From: a virus | Direction: 5' to 3' (one strand) | Length of the DNA stretch: 38,111 nt | IMG/VR virus record: IMGVR_UViG_3300033149_002213 | Coordinates: 1-38,111 of that record | Position numbers and translations under genes: made by a program | Shown here: positions 1 through 8,619 of the stretch, in pieces | How positions within the stretch are numbered: the stretch's first letter is position 1 | Layout of the letters: the number at the start of each line of letters is the position of its first letter | Notes under the pieces: model-generated | Databases searched by the model: none | The model's input: only the letters and a program-made list of their open reading frames with translations | What the model was told of the DNA's origin: nothing

Positions 1-133
1 GTTAGTCTTTAGCAGACTCTATTAAAAAAATGTAAATGTGCTCAAAAAAAGGGCACCCCTCAAGATGCCGATATCATTGGGGAAAACAGGGTAAAAACGA
101 TATAAGGCTTATTTTATAGGGTTTTAACGATAT
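1..133. other. Left-end non-coding segment with CGATAT repeats; possible terminase-binding site
   Basis: No gene is seen here. The hexamer CGATAT occurs at 69-74, 98-103 and 128-133, spaced 29 and 30 bp (about three helical turns). Two copies are part of the longer AACGATATA (96-104 and 126-134), the last running into the terminase start codon. In lambda the packaging site cos lies just upstream of the small-terminase gene, whose protein binds spaced repeats. The gene downstream here starts with a small-terminase-like DNA-binding segment, so these repeats could be its target. That role is inference. No convincing -35/-10 pair was seen. Confidence 0.35.
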
Positions 134-2596
134 ATGCAGTATGTAAGCTTAAACGAAGCCGCCGACTCGCTCGGTGTGGACATTACGACGGCCCGGAAGT
201 GGAAAGGTAAATTTAATTTTTTTACCAAAGACGGCCGCGTTAATACACTACACCCTGAATTTAAAAGGGTAGAGTATTATAAAGTTATGGACCTAGACGT
301 CCACGGCAATCCTTTATGTAATAAGCCTAAAGTGAAAGTGTCGGCGTCGAAATATTTAGCCGAAGTGCTAGCCGAAGACGACGAAGACGAAGACGACGAC
401 CTACCGGCTACGCCACGTAAGCGAAAAAAACCGTCTACCGTAGAAGGCGAAATATTAGAAGGCAAGGCTAGAAAAATAACCGCCGAAAGTGTCCGGGCCG
501 AGTTAGAACTGAAACTTAGAAAAGAGGAGCTCGTAGAAAAAGCCGACCTAGGCGACTTAGCGTTTAGTTATCTGGAAAGTACTAACGCGGCTATGCTTAG
601 CATGCCCGACTCAATAGTAGATAATATAATAGCTACTATCCAAGCTAGCGGGAGTAAAGCCCGGCCCCGGGTCGTAGAGCTACTTAGTAGCGAGATATCA
701 AAAATATTAGACAAGTCGGTAAAAGAGCAAAAGGTTCTTTTCAAAAAAAAAAGGCCCAAAGACCCTTGGTTTGACGAGCGACTAGACGCGCTAACCGTAA
801 TTAGAGTAATGGTGTCCGTATCTGACTGGGCCGAGCAAAAACGTATTCTGCCTCAAGGTACACCCTTTCCGGGTTTTTGGCGAAATGATAAAACCCCCTA
901 TTTAGTTGAGATAATGAACGAGCTTAGCCCGTCTTCGCCGACCCGCACTATTACTATTATGAAGTCTGTACAGATGGGGTTAACCGCCGTTTCGGAAAAC
1001 TTTATAGGACATACTATAGATGTAAACCCCGGCCCTATTTTATATATTACGGCTTCGCAGGAACTGGCCGATGATTGGAGTAGAAAACGCCTAGACCCGA
1101 TGTTAGAGCTATCGGGGTTAAGTGATAAACTACGGGCCGAGACTACTAATCTTTCAAGGGGGCGTAAGGCTTCGGGCGATAGAGTAGGTTCTAAAAGTTT
1201 TCCCGGTGGCTCGTTTAACGCCCAGTCATACGGCCAAGCTGCTATGCTTCGGTCTAACTCATTTCGATTTCTAGTAATGGACGAAGTAGACGCGTCGCCA
1301 CTTAGTACAAAAAACGAAGGTGACCCGACCGCGATAGCTAAAGCACGTACTACAGCATACGAGGGTAGACAGAAAATACTTATATTTTCGACGCCCCTTA
1401 TTAAACAGACCAGCAAGGTATGGGCTAGCTTTAAAGAGGGCGACCAAAGTTACTTCAATGTTCCTTGCCCTTTTTGCGGGCACTTTCAAAAATTGGAATG
1501 GCGCGACGCCGACGGTAAACACCGGCTACACTACGACGTAATAGATGGGATAGTAGACGTTGACTCGGTTTATTACGAGTGTTCTAATTGTCATGATAAA
1601 ATAAAAAACTACCATAAAGATGATTTTTTGCGCGGCGGTAAATGGATAGCCGAAAACCTAAACGCCATGAGCGGCCATAGGTCGTTTCATATATCGGGGC
1701 TCTACGCGCCCCCGGGCATGACTACTTGGGAGTCATTAGCGCAAGAGTGGGAAAAAGCTAAGGGCGACCCTGAAAAGTTAAAAGCATTTATTAACCTCCG
1801 GCTAGGTGAGCCTTGGGTAGACGGCGTTGAATTTGTTGACGACGAAGAGGCGTTATCAAAACGTTCCCACTATATGAAAGGTCAAATACCCGAAGAGGTA
1901 GAATTTTGTACAATGGGCTGTGACGTCCACGGCGACAATATCCAAGCCGAAATAATAGGCTTTGGGGGTGATAATAATCATAAGTGGAGTATCGATTTTC
2001 AAGTATTCGAGGGATCTACCTTAGACCCCTTTAGCGGCGCTTTTTTCAAACTACGAGAGTATATAGAAAGAAACGTAGAAAAGCTTAAATTGAAAATGGT
2101 TTTCATAGACGCCGGTTATACTACAAAAAACGTCTTGACTTTTTGCGCTAACACGCAATCGATAGTACCCGTTATGGGTGAGGGCTCTATAGATAAAGGT
2201 AGGACGTTTTTTAAAGTAAGGGAGTCTAAAACCTCGCCCGGGTCTAAATTCGTAGCCGTAGCGACCGACTCCTATAAAGAGATGCTTATGAAGTCGTTAA
2301 AGTTAAAGCACTCTATCGAGGGTAATTTTCCCTACGGCTTCCCATTTTTCCCAGCCGACTACGATATCAAGTATTTTAGGGGCTTGAATAGTGAAGCTAA
2401 ACAACCTATAATCAATCAAGGCCGCCTCATACGATACCAATGGGTTAAGATTAGGGACAATAACCACCCTCTTGACTGTAGGGTATACGGGTTATGCGCT
2501 AAAGATTTTTTCTTTAAGCGTATATGCGAAGCCTACGACGTCGATATTATCGACGATGACATAGCATGGGCGGCGGTACGACAAGGTAAATTTTAA
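134..2596 (+). CDS. Terminase, large subunit (lambda gpA type) with fused small-subunit-like N-terminus
   Basis: DNA-packaging motor and nuclease, 820 aa against about 641 for lambda gpA. Residues 1 to about 60 look like the winged-helix DNA-binding domain of gpNu1 (MQYVSLNEAADSLGVDITTA). An acidic linker follows, then a helical segment (about 115-220) whose pattern resembles the rest of gpNu1. From about 245 the protein matches Terminase_GpA: ATPase motif K277-S-V-Q-M-G-L-T284, Walker B L380-V-M-D-E-V-D386, zinc ribbon C445/C448/C483/C486, and nuclease acidic residues near D597 and D659. No separate small terminase gene is seen, which supports a natural TerS-TerL fusion. The large-subunit part is very sure; the N-terminal assignment rests on pattern only. 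No strong ribosome binding site precedes the ATG. Confidence 0.93.
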   Translation: MQYVSLNEAADSLGVDITTARKWKGKFNFFTKDGRVNTLHPEFKRVEYYKVMDLDVHGNPLCNKPKVKVSASKYLAEVLAEDDEDEDDDLPATPRKRKKPSTVEGEILEGKARKITAESVRAELELKLRKEELVEKADLGDLAFSYLESTNAAMLSMPDSIVDNIIATIQASGSKARPRVVELLSSEISKILDKSVKEQKVLFKKKRPKDPWFDERLDALTVIRVMVSVSDWAEQKRILPQGTPFPGFWRNDKTPYLVEIMNELSPSSPTRTITIMKSVQMGLTAVSENFIGHTIDVNPGPILYITASQELADDWSRKRLDPMLELSGLSDKLRAETTNLSRGRKASGDRVGSKSFPGGSFNAQSYGQAAMLRSNSFRFLVMDEVDASPLSTKNEGDPTAIAKARTTAYEGRQKILIFSTPLIKQTSKVWASFKEGDQSYFNVPCPFCGHFQKLEWRDADGKHRLHYDVIDGIVDVDSVYYECSNCHDKIKNYHKDDFLRGGKWIAENLNAMSGHRSFHISGLYAPPGMTTWESLAQEWEKAKGDPEKLKAFINLRLGEPWVDGVEFVDDEEALSKRSHYMKGQIPEEVEFCTMGCDVHGDNIQAEIIGFGGDNNHKWSIDFQVFEGSTLDPFSGAFFKLREYIERNVEKLKLKMVFIDAGYTTKNVLTFCANTQSIVPVMGEGSIDKGRTFFKVRESKTSPGSKFVAVATDSYKEMLMKSLKLKHSIEGNFPYGFPFFPADYDIKYFRGLNSEAKQPIINQGRLIRYQWVKIRDNNHPLDCRVYGLCAKDFFFKRICEAYDVDIIDDDIAWAAVRQGKF

Positions 2597-2612
2597 CTTA
2601 AAGGTTTTTTAT

Positions 2613-2837
2613 ATGTCTTGTTTTTACACCGAAGCCGAGCTAATCCAAAAAATAAAAGATATAGACACAAAACTAGAAAAAGCTATACAATCTTCGAAAT
2701 TGGATACCGCGCAAGCTAGTCAGTCTTTTAGTATAATGCCGTCGGAGTTAACGAAACAACGTAATTACTACGTTAGGCTTTATACGCAGTGCTATGGCGA
2801 GCTAAAACCTACTTTCCTAAACGCGAGGGCGTGTTAA
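2613..2837 (+). CDS. Small head-tail joining protein, gpW-like
   Basis: A 74-aa protein, predicted mostly helical with a short middle segment, placed between terminase and portal exactly where lambda has gpW (68 aa). GpW sits under the portal and prepares the filled head for tail attachment. The assignment rests on position, size and the layout of charged helices rather than on a diagnostic motif. The ATG follows AAAGG and a T run. This leader (AAAGGTTTTTTAT) is repeated before the primase gene at 29481. The end is separated by only 2 bases from the portal start. Confidence 0.55.
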   Translation: MSCFYTEAELIQKIKDIDTKLEKAIQSSKLDTAQASQSFSIMPSELTKQRNYYVRLYTQCYGELKPTFLNARAC

Positions 2838-2839
2838 TA

Positions 2840-4390
2840 ATGCTATTCGGACTATTCGGTAAAAAAGATAGCGTAGACTCTACGGTAGGTAAGTCCTTGC
2901 CGAAGTCGCTAAGGCCCAGCTATAGCGCTCTACTCCAAGACTATCTAAGCCTACGGGGCAAGGACATAGACACCTTGCAAGCCAAGGCGTACGAGATGTT
3001 ATGGGATTCTATACACGCTAGCTCCTACGCGTCCCAAATGACTTCGTTAACGGTTAACACCGGTTTAACATTAGAGGCCGCCCCCGACTCTACCGTACTA
3101 AATATAGACCCTAAAGCGTCCCAAGAATGGGCTAATAAAACCGAGAGCTATTTTAGGGTATGGCAAAATTCTAAAGAGTCTGATTACAGCGGTAGAGATA
3201 ATTTTAGGCAATTACAGATATCCGCTTTTCTATCCCAAATGGTTTTTGGCGAGTTTTTCGCTATCCTTAGATACTCTGTTAACTCGGCTAGGCTAAACCC
3301 TATATCTATACAACTAATACCGCCTACTATGGTATGCGCTCCTACATATGAGCAATTACAGACCGCCAAACAAAAAAATAATAAAGTAATAGACGGTATC
3401 GAAATAAACCCTAGGGGCGAAGAGGTAGCCGTATATTTAGGGGCTACTAACGCTAACGACGAGTTAGAGGTTAAAAGGTACCCATATAAAGGGGAAAAAA
3501 CAGGTAAAACCCTTGTACTACATGGGTATAAGACGGAACCGGGGCAATATAGGGGCGTACCGCCGCTAGCTAAAGTTTTTTCTGAGCTAAAGAAAATAGC
3601 CGACGCTCAGGTTTTTGAGCTCGCTAGTATGGCCGCTAATGCCACTTTATTAGGCGCTATCGAGCGCGAGCAAGAGGTAGTAAATAATGAAAAGCTACAA
3701 GGCCTTGGCACAGTAAGCTTTAGTAAAGCGCCTTGCGACGCTACGGCTACGGCTAGTAGTCAAATCGACGCTAACGATATCGATATAACCAAGGGCGGCT
3801 TATTTTTACAAAACCTAGAGCCGGGCGAAAAGTTAAAAATACTAGACTCGACACGGCCCAACCTGAATATACCGGAATTTATAAACCAGATTTTCGACTG
3901 GGTAGGCCCTTCTGTAGGCTTGCCCTCTTCGGTCTGGAAAATGCAATTTAACGCTAGCTATTCAGCGTCCAAAGCCGAGCTAGAGTTAGCTTGGCGTAAT
4001 ATGGACGTATCGGCGCTACAGTTTTCTAGTGATTTTAACCAGCCCGTTTACGAGGCATGGTTATTAGGCGAAGTAGCTAATGGTAATATATCAGCGGCCG
4101 GCTACGCTAGCCCTTACGGCCGTAAGGCTTGGGCTTCGGCTAACTGGAATAGAATACCGATACCAGCGCTAAACCCATTGCAAGAGGCTAAAGCAAGTAA
4201 CGAGCTAATCTTAGGCGGTCTATCCACTAGAGACCGCGAAGCCCAGCGGCGTACCGGGTCTAGTTTTAAAAATAATGCCGAGCGCCTGACAGTGGAAAAC
4301 GAAGAGTTATCTAACGCTAACGCGTCTATGGCCGAGACCGAAGACGCGGGCGTAGAGGGTGAAATAGAAAACGAAGAGGGTAACAAATGA
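2840..4390 (+). CDS. Portal protein (lambda gpB family)
   Basis: Forms the dodecameric portal ring at the head vertex through which DNA is packaged and ejected. The start chosen is the ATG at 2840 (MLFGLFGKKDS), after GAGG, giving 516 aa (lambda gpB is 533). The frame is also open upstream to 2789, but that would run far into the previous gene. The N-terminal SLRPSYSALLQDY and the central WVGPSVGLPSSVWK and NASYSASKAELELAWR segments are typical of Phage_portal_2. The C-terminus is acidic and low complexity. It overlaps the protease gene by ATGA, so translation is probably coupled. Confidence 0.92.
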   Translation: MLFGLFGKKDSVDSTVGKSLPKSLRPSYSALLQDYLSLRGKDIDTLQAKAYEMLWDSIHASSYASQMTSLTVNTGLTLEAAPDSTVLNIDPKASQEWANKTESYFRVWQNSKESDYSGRDNFRQLQISAFLSQMVFGEFFAILRYSVNSARLNPISIQLIPPTMVCAPTYEQLQTAKQKNNKVIDGIEINPRGEEVAVYLGATNANDELEVKRYPYKGEKTGKTLVLHGYKTEPGQYRGVPPLAKVFSELKKIADAQVFELASMAANATLLGAIEREQEVVNNEKLQGLGTVSFSKAPCDATATASSQIDANDIDITKGGLFLQNLEPGEKLKILDSTRPNLNIPEFINQIFDWVGPSVGLPSSVWKMQFNASYSASKAELELAWRNMDVSALQFSSDFNQPVYEAWLLGEVANGNISAAGYASPYGRKAWASANWNRIPIPALNPLQEAKASNELILGGLSTRDREAQRRTGSSFKNNAERLTVENEELSNANASMAETEDAGVEGEIENEEGNK

Positions 4391-5619
4391 AACTAGATGA
4401 ATATTATCTAATGAAGCCTAAATTTTTAGCCTCGTACCTTAGGGCTAGAAAAGAGTCGGAGACTACGGAAGTAGACACTAAAGAGGTATCGGTTAAAAGC
4501 CTTGAGGAGCAATACGAGTACGTATTTAAAGCGGGCGAAGCCTCTACGACTATAAACATAACCGGGCCGCTATCAGAAGACGGCCCCGACGGTTTCGACG
4601 TAATGAGGGGCTACGGCGGTACCTCATACGCTAACATTAGGCGTGCTATCGTCGAAGCTAGTCTAACCGAAGGTCCTATATATCTAAATGTCAACTCGCC
4701 CGGGGGCACTAGTACCGGGTTAGACGAGACGTACCAAGCTATCAAAAAAGTTTCGGACACTCGCGAAGTGGTAGTAATAAATAGCGGGCTAGTAGCCTCG
4801 GCCGCCTTTTGGTTAGCCTCGGCTAGTACTAAAATGGTCGCTAGGGTCGAAACCGCTATGGTGGGCTCGGTAGGTGTAGCCGTTAGTACCGTGGACTTTA
4901 GCGGGTTTTACTCCGAAATGGGCATAGAGATAATTAATTTAACAAATGACGCTAGTACAGACAAACGCCCCGACCTTACTACCGAAGAGGGCAAGCAAGT
5001 AATCATAGAAGAGCTAAACCAGATTTATAGCGTATTCGAAAAGCGGATTTTAGCTTTTGGTGTCGATAGAGAAAAACTTAGGGCTATTAAAGGCGCGGTA
5101 GTTATAGCTGACAAGGCTATAGAGCTGGGCTTTATGAGCGGGTATCTAAACGGGGGCGAAAAGCCTACCTCTAAAGTGTCTACGGACTCCGAAGAGGCGA
5201 TAATAGAGACCGACGATATAAATTCAACTAACGAGAGGGGGGCCATAATGGACCTAACAAAACTGAAGGCCGAACACCCAGAGCTATACGCTTTGGTAGT
5301 AGCCGAAGCGACTACAGCCGAGCGCGAAAGGTGTCTAACTTTCGTAGAGGCTAGTAATACACTTCCTAAGTGCTCTAGTATTTATGCTACAGCTATTAAA
5401 GAAGGAAAAGGCATAAACGACGCTAGCGTACACGCGGCGGTAATGGCGTCGGCTACAGCCGAAAAGGAAGTAGCCGAAGCAAGCGAAGACGGCGCGCCTG
5501 AAGTAGTAGCGGCTAAGCCTGAAGTAAAAGAGTCCGAGCCTAAAGCCGAAGAGGGCACAATGTCCGAAGTTGAGCTAAAAGCGGCTACGGATCAAATCAA
5601 ACTATTTGGAGGCCTATAA
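4387..5619 (+). CDS. Head maturation protease, S49 (SppA/gpC-like), with C-terminal scaffold region
   Basis: A 410-aa protein. Residues about 50-270 are a ClpP-fold S49 peptidase: NSPGG near 103-107, the nucleophile S138 in VINSGLVASAAFW, and a candidate catalytic lysine K193 in DASTDKRP, giving the Ser-Lys dyad of lambda gpC. Residues from about 275 are charged and Ala/Glu-rich, ending LKAATDQIKLFGGL, as expected for a scaffold. In lambda the protease gene C contains the scaffold Nu3 in frame, and the same design is seen here (see 5248). It overlaps portal upstream (ATGA) and the decoration gene downstream (TAATG). The protease call is sure; the lysine is a motif-based prediction. Confidence 0.9.
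   Translation: MKLDEYYLMKPKFLASYLRARKESETTEVDTKEVSVKSLEEQYEYVFKAGEASTTINITGPLSEDGPDGFDVMRGYGGTSYANIRRAIVEASLTEGPIYLNVNSPGGTSTGLDETYQAIKKVSDTREVVVINSGLVASAAFWLASASTKMVARVETAMVGSVGVAVSTVDFSGFYSEMGIEIINLTNDASTDKRPDLTTEEGKQVIIEELNQIYSVFEKRILAFGVDREKLRAIKGAVVIADKAIELGFMSGYLNGGEKPTSKVSTDSEEAIIETDDINSTNERGAIMDLTKLKAEHPELYALVVAEATTAERERCLTFVEASNTLPKCSSIYATAIKEGKGINDASVHAAVMASATAEKEVAEASEDGAPEVVAAKPEVKESEPKAEEGTMSEVELKAATDQIKLFGGL
5248..5619 (+). CDS. Nested in-frame scaffold protein (Nu3-like)
   Basis: A 123-aa product starting at internal residue M288 of the protease frame. The ATG at 5248 is preceded by a very purine-rich Shine-Dalgarno stretch (GAGAGGGG, 5233-5240), far stronger than most in this window and hard to explain inside a gene unless used. 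The product is helical, acidic and Ala/Glu-rich, matching scaffold proteins that guide capsid assembly and are then removed. The model is lambda C/Nu3. The start is inferred from the ribosome binding site; no expression evidence is available. Confidence 0.6.
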   Translation: MDLTKLKAEHPELYALVVAEATTAERERCLTFVEASNTLPKCSSIYATAIKEGKGINDASVHAAVMASATAEKEVAEASEDGAPEVVAAKPEVKESEPKAEEGTMSEVELKAATDQIKLFGGL

Positions 5620-6011
5620 TGTCTAACGTTATCGAAACAACACAAAATTCTACAGAGCCGTTAGTAATGGCGTCCGATGCTAAAGCTAGAGACGACCTAA
5701 CTATAGCCTCCGGTACTTTCGTAAAAGGCGAGGTCGTTTTTGTAAGCGGCGGCGCTATCGTTAAATACGTCCCAGCTACTAACGTACCTAACGCGGTACT
5801 TTTGGAAGCACAAGACGCGAGCGGCGGCGCTTTAACAGGCGTTAGCGGTTTGATAAAAGGCGAAGTAGACGCTAGACAAGTAGTATTTACTTCGGGCGAC
5901 GCTGATAGCGCTAACGTTATCTACGGGCCTTCACTTTCTAGCCGTGAGTGTCTAGCACTAGCTAGCATTTACCTCGTAGACACTCGCTCAGTAGACGCGC
6001 AACAACTTTAA
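5619..6011 (+). CDS. Head decoration protein (gpD/HDPD family)
   Basis: A 130-aa protein between scaffold and major capsid, the lambda gpD position. GpD trimers cap the expanded capsid lattice and stabilise it. The sequence has the small beta-rich pattern of the family (TIASGTFVKGEVVFVSGGAI, later GLIKGEVDARQVVF and the C-terminal IYLVDTRSV). The start overlaps the protease stop (TAATG), with GGAGG upstream. Confidence comes from order, size and pattern together. Confidence 0.82.
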   Translation: MSNVIETTQNSTEPLVMASDAKARDDLTIASGTFVKGEVVFVSGGAIVKYVPATNVPNAVLLEAQDASGGALTGVSGLIKGEVDARQVVFTSGDADSANVIYGPSLSSRECLALASIYLVDTRSVDAQQL

Positions 6012-6028
6012 TTTAGGAGCTCTTAAAA

Positions 6029-7219
6029 ATGGCAATATCAGCAATTGATACATATACTAGAATAATGGCCCCCATTATGGACGAGCAAAAACTCGTTAAA
6101 AATGGCAATTTTTTCCATACCCTCGTAGCCGGCGCTAACGGCCGATCTGTTTTTACAGACCAAAAAATTATCGATATCGATATCGTTAGAGCTACAAAAA
6201 TTATCTCTTCTTTTAGAGATAGAGGCATAGACGGCGCTATCACAGGTGGCAATCTTAAAACTACTCAGGCGGCTAAATGGACTTCTAAAGCAATTCCTTT
6301 TCCACTTGTAGAAGAGCGCGGTAACCTTACAGCGTCTCAGTTTCAAGACAGACTACCGGGTGAAAACCCATACCAAGCGCTAGACTTAAAGACTCGCGCT
6401 AAAGTTTTAGCCGCTAGACAACACGCCGACCATATCGGCCCAATGTTTAGAAAAATGGAGTCTTTGGCTTCGGACGCTGTACGCTTAGGCGCTCACGCGT
6501 TTAACGAAAAAGGCGATACTATCGACTGGGGCCGCGACGCTACTTTAACAGTAGCCGCTGGTAGTGTTTGGACTACAACCGATTACGATATCGTAACTAA
6601 CGACTTGCTCCCTATGACTACTAAGCTAAACCTAAAGCATACAGGCGCTCGCTTGGCTGTTATGGGTAACGACGCTTTCCAAGCGTTCATTACTAACAAC
6701 AAGACTATCGAGCTAGCTAATAGCCGCCGTCTTGCTTTCCACTCTATTGGTGATAGCTCAGCGGTAGGCGAAGCGCCCGCGTTTTTGAGTGACCTAATAG
6801 AGGCCGGCGGTCTATATCAAGGTTGGTTAAAAGTAGGGCCTAGAACGCTTTACATCCTGACTTACGATGATTTTTATCTAGACGCGGCTGGTAGCCCAGT
6901 TTACTACATGCCCCAAAAAGAATGTATCATAACAGACGTTACTGTACGTTATGATAGATACTTCGGCGCGGGCGAGATGACTAACGATAGTATCGACGCT
7001 CAGGTATACCGTGAGATTTTCGGAGTAATGCCCGGAAGTGTAAGCGCCGCCGATATGTTCGGTTCTGTGATGGGAGCCGGCTTACTTGACTCTAGAATGT
7101 TCCGTTTCGGTGCAGAAAAAGAGGGTACAAGAGGCTATAAAATTATAACTCAGTCAGCGCCTATTATGGCGGCGGTACAAGTAGACGGTGTAGGCCGTAT
7201 TACTGGAACGGTAGCATAA
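6029..7219 (+). CDS. Major capsid protein (gpE family)
   Basis: A 396-aa protein forming the HK97-fold capsid shell; lambda gpE is 341 aa. Typical gpE-family features are the N-terminal MAISAIDTYTRIMAPIMDEQ, the segment AIPFPLVEERGNLTASQFQDR, and the C-terminal MFRFGAEKEGTRGYKIITQS. The ATG follows AGGAGC at good spacing. A run of GATATCGATATC-like sequence lies at about 6170-6182 within the gene. The stop overlaps the next start (TAATGG). Confidence 0.92.
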   Translation: MAISAIDTYTRIMAPIMDEQKLVKNGNFFHTLVAGANGRSVFTDQKIIDIDIVRATKIISSFRDRGIDGAITGGNLKTTQAAKWTSKAIPFPLVEERGNLTASQFQDRLPGENPYQALDLKTRAKVLAARQHADHIGPMFRKMESLASDAVRLGAHAFNEKGDTIDWGRDATLTVAAGSVWTTTDYDIVTNDLLPMTTKLNLKHTGARLAVMGNDAFQAFITNNKTIELANSRRLAFHSIGDSSAVGEAPAFLSDLIEAGGLYQGWLKVGPRTLYILTYDDFYLDAAGSPVYYMPQKECIITDVTVRYDRYFGAGEMTNDSIDAQVYREIFGVMPGSVSAADMFGSVMGAGLLDSRMFRFGAEKEGTRGYKIITQSAPIMAAVQVDGVGRITGTVA

Positions 7220-7443
7220 TGGAATACGTAGTTTTAAAAGGGCATTTCAAAGGGAAAAATAAAGATTATTTTCCCGGCGAAGTTTTAACAGAGCTCGAAC
7301 CTTATAAAAGTAGGTTAGACTACTTTGTAAGTATCGGCATGTTAGAGGCCCAGCCTGTTATCATAGACGTTGAGTCTAGCGCCCCTAAAAAGGCGAAAAA
7401 GAAAAAAGCCGCTAAAAAAGAGGCTATCGACGAAATAATGTAA
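7219..7443 (+). CDS. Small protein with lysine-rich tail, gpFI position
   Basis: A 74-aa protein overlapping the capsid stop by one base. Residues 1-50 look like a small beta-containing domain (VVLKGHFKGKNKDYFPGEVL). The tail contains KKAKKKKAAKK and is probably disordered. Position matches lambda FI, which helps terminase engage the procapsid, but no sequence motif confirms that. An intrinsic terminator follows 7 bases after the stop. Confidence 0.6.
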   Translation: MEYVVLKGHFKGKNKDYFPGEVLTELEPYKSRLDYFVSIGMLEAQPVIIDVESSAPKKAKKKKAAKKEAIDEIM

Positions 7444-7450
7444 TTAGGCG

Positions 7451-7473
7451 GCCCCCTTCGCGGGGGGCTTTTT
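7451..7473 (+). terminator. Intrinsic terminator between capsid and connector genes
   Basis: A 6-bp all-G/C stem (GCCCCC at 7451-7456 with GGGGGC at 7463-7468), loop TTCGCG, then TTTTT at 7469-7473. It sits inside the late operon right after the head-shell genes and would lower transcription of the neck and tail genes relative to capsid. Confidence 0.85.
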
Positions 7474-7490
7474 ACTAAAAGGCAAAAAAC

Positions 7491-7682
7491 ATGGTATACG
7501 TCTGTGAAAAAGACAGTTTACACGTCTCAGGTTTTCGCCCGCTAAAAAAAGGCGAAGCACTACCCGGGCGAATGGTTACCATACTTACCGCGTGTAAGGT
7601 AAGAGGCAAGGGTAGGAAAAAAGTAAGTAGACTAGAGCTACTTTTAAAAGCCGGGGTTATCTCTAAAAAAGACGAGGCCTAA
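7491..7682 (+). CDS. Small basic hypothetical protein in the connector region
   Basis: A 63-aa basic protein with no family I recognise. It contains KVRGKGRKKVSRLELLLKAG, which looks like a helix with nucleic-acid-binding charge. The ATG is preceded by AAAGGCAAAAAAC, very like the leaders of two fibre genes. Its place between capsid and neck genes suggests a minor head-tail joining or assembly role. It is the first gene after the terminator at 7451. Confidence 0.6.
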   Translation: MVYVCEKDSLHVSGFRPLKKGEALPGRMVTILTACKVRGKGRKKVSRLELLLKAGVISKKDEA

Positions 7683-7684
7683 TA

Positions 7685-8056
7685 ATGAGTTTACTAGACG
7701 CCCACGAAGAGCATTTAGCCACGAGCTTAGAGGACTCCGATTATTTTGGGGTACCTATCACGTTTACAAGCGGCGACGCCGTTACAACCTACGTCCTACA
7801 TGGGCAAGTAAACCAAATAGCGCGAATGGCCGAGCTATTCCCGAGCGACGATATAGCTACCGGGCGACTAAATTGTAGCGTTAGGCTATCAACGGTTTTA
7901 GCCCAAACAATAGCCCCCGATAGAGGTTGGCTAGTTGATACTACACCTAAACCGGGTATAATACCCGTAAGTCGATTTTTGATAGAAGACGCGGGCTTCG
8001 AAGATAAACATCTAGGCGTTATAACCTATAACCTAACCGAGATAACAGACCTATGA
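7685..8056 (+). CDS. Head-tail joining protein, gpFII-like
   Basis: A 123-aa protein in the position and size range of lambda gpFII (117 aa), which binds under the connector and provides the tail attachment surface. The sequence is beta-rich with ITFTSGDAVTTYVLHGQVNQIA and a C-terminal strand pattern (GVITYNLTEI). It overlaps the next gene by ATGA. The family call is by order and pattern. Confidence 0.6.
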   Translation: MSLLDAHEEHLATSLEDSDYFGVPITFTSGDAVTTYVLHGQVNQIARMAELFPSDDIATGRLNCSVRLSTVLAQTIAPDRGWLVDTTPKPGIIPVSRFLIEDAGFEDKHLGVITYNLTEITDL

Positions 8057-8616
8057 TAAACACTTTTAAAGCGCAACACTTTTTCGCCGACTATATACGC
8101 GAAGCTTTCGAAGACGAGGAGCTACCTGTAGAGGTTAACGAGTGGCAACCTTGCGAGGGCGAGTTTCATAGTACATACCCTAACTCGGTCTACTTTTATT
8201 TTTCCGACGTAGGTATAGACGGCAATAAAGTTTCGCAGATGGACCCGCAACAACTAAAACCTAATTTTAATATTGACATTTACGTAAGCGAAATGGCGAC
8301 TAGCGAAGACGGCGAAATATTAACGTCTAACCTAAACGCGCACCGTACCGCCGAAGGCATTATACAATTTATTTACGCTAGGGTAATGAATCAAACCACT
8401 CGCGACGCCGCCGAGGCCGAGCTAGGCTTTAAACTACCTACCCTTTTCATTAGCGCTACCGAGCAAGTGGGGACGGTAAAAAAAGTAGAAAACTCTAGAG
8501 CTACCGTCGGTTTTCGATTAAGATTACAAATAGAGTTAGAAGAAAGAAATAACGGCTACGTTGGTAACCTGCTTACCGCGATAGCTGACACTATAACCAC
8601 TCAGCAAGAGGTATAA
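8053..8616 (+). CDS. Tail terminator / neck protein
   Basis: A 187-aa protein directly before the sheath gene, where contractile-tailed phages carry the tail terminator that closes the tube and sheath at the head end. N-terminal helix, a beta segment (SVYFYFSDVGIDG, FNIDIYVSEMA), a long helix with many charged residues, and a final strand (ATVGFRLRLQIELEE) fit that fold. No diagnostic motif was recognised, so function is inferred from context. Confidence 0.55.
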   Translation: MINTFKAQHFFADYIREAFEDEELPVEVNEWQPCEGEFHSTYPNSVYFYFSDVGIDGNKVSQMDPQQLKPNFNIDIYVSEMATSEDGEILTSNLNAHRTAEGIIQFIYARVMNQTTRDAAEAELGFKLPTLFISATEQVGTVKKVENSRATVGFRLRLQIELEERNNGYVGNLLTAIADTITTQQEV

Positions 8617-8619
8617 ATT

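Noticed and set aside
898-1416. Minus-strand open frame of 172 codons inside the terminase
   Set aside because: Antisense to the conserved ATPase motifs of the terminase and without any own start signal.
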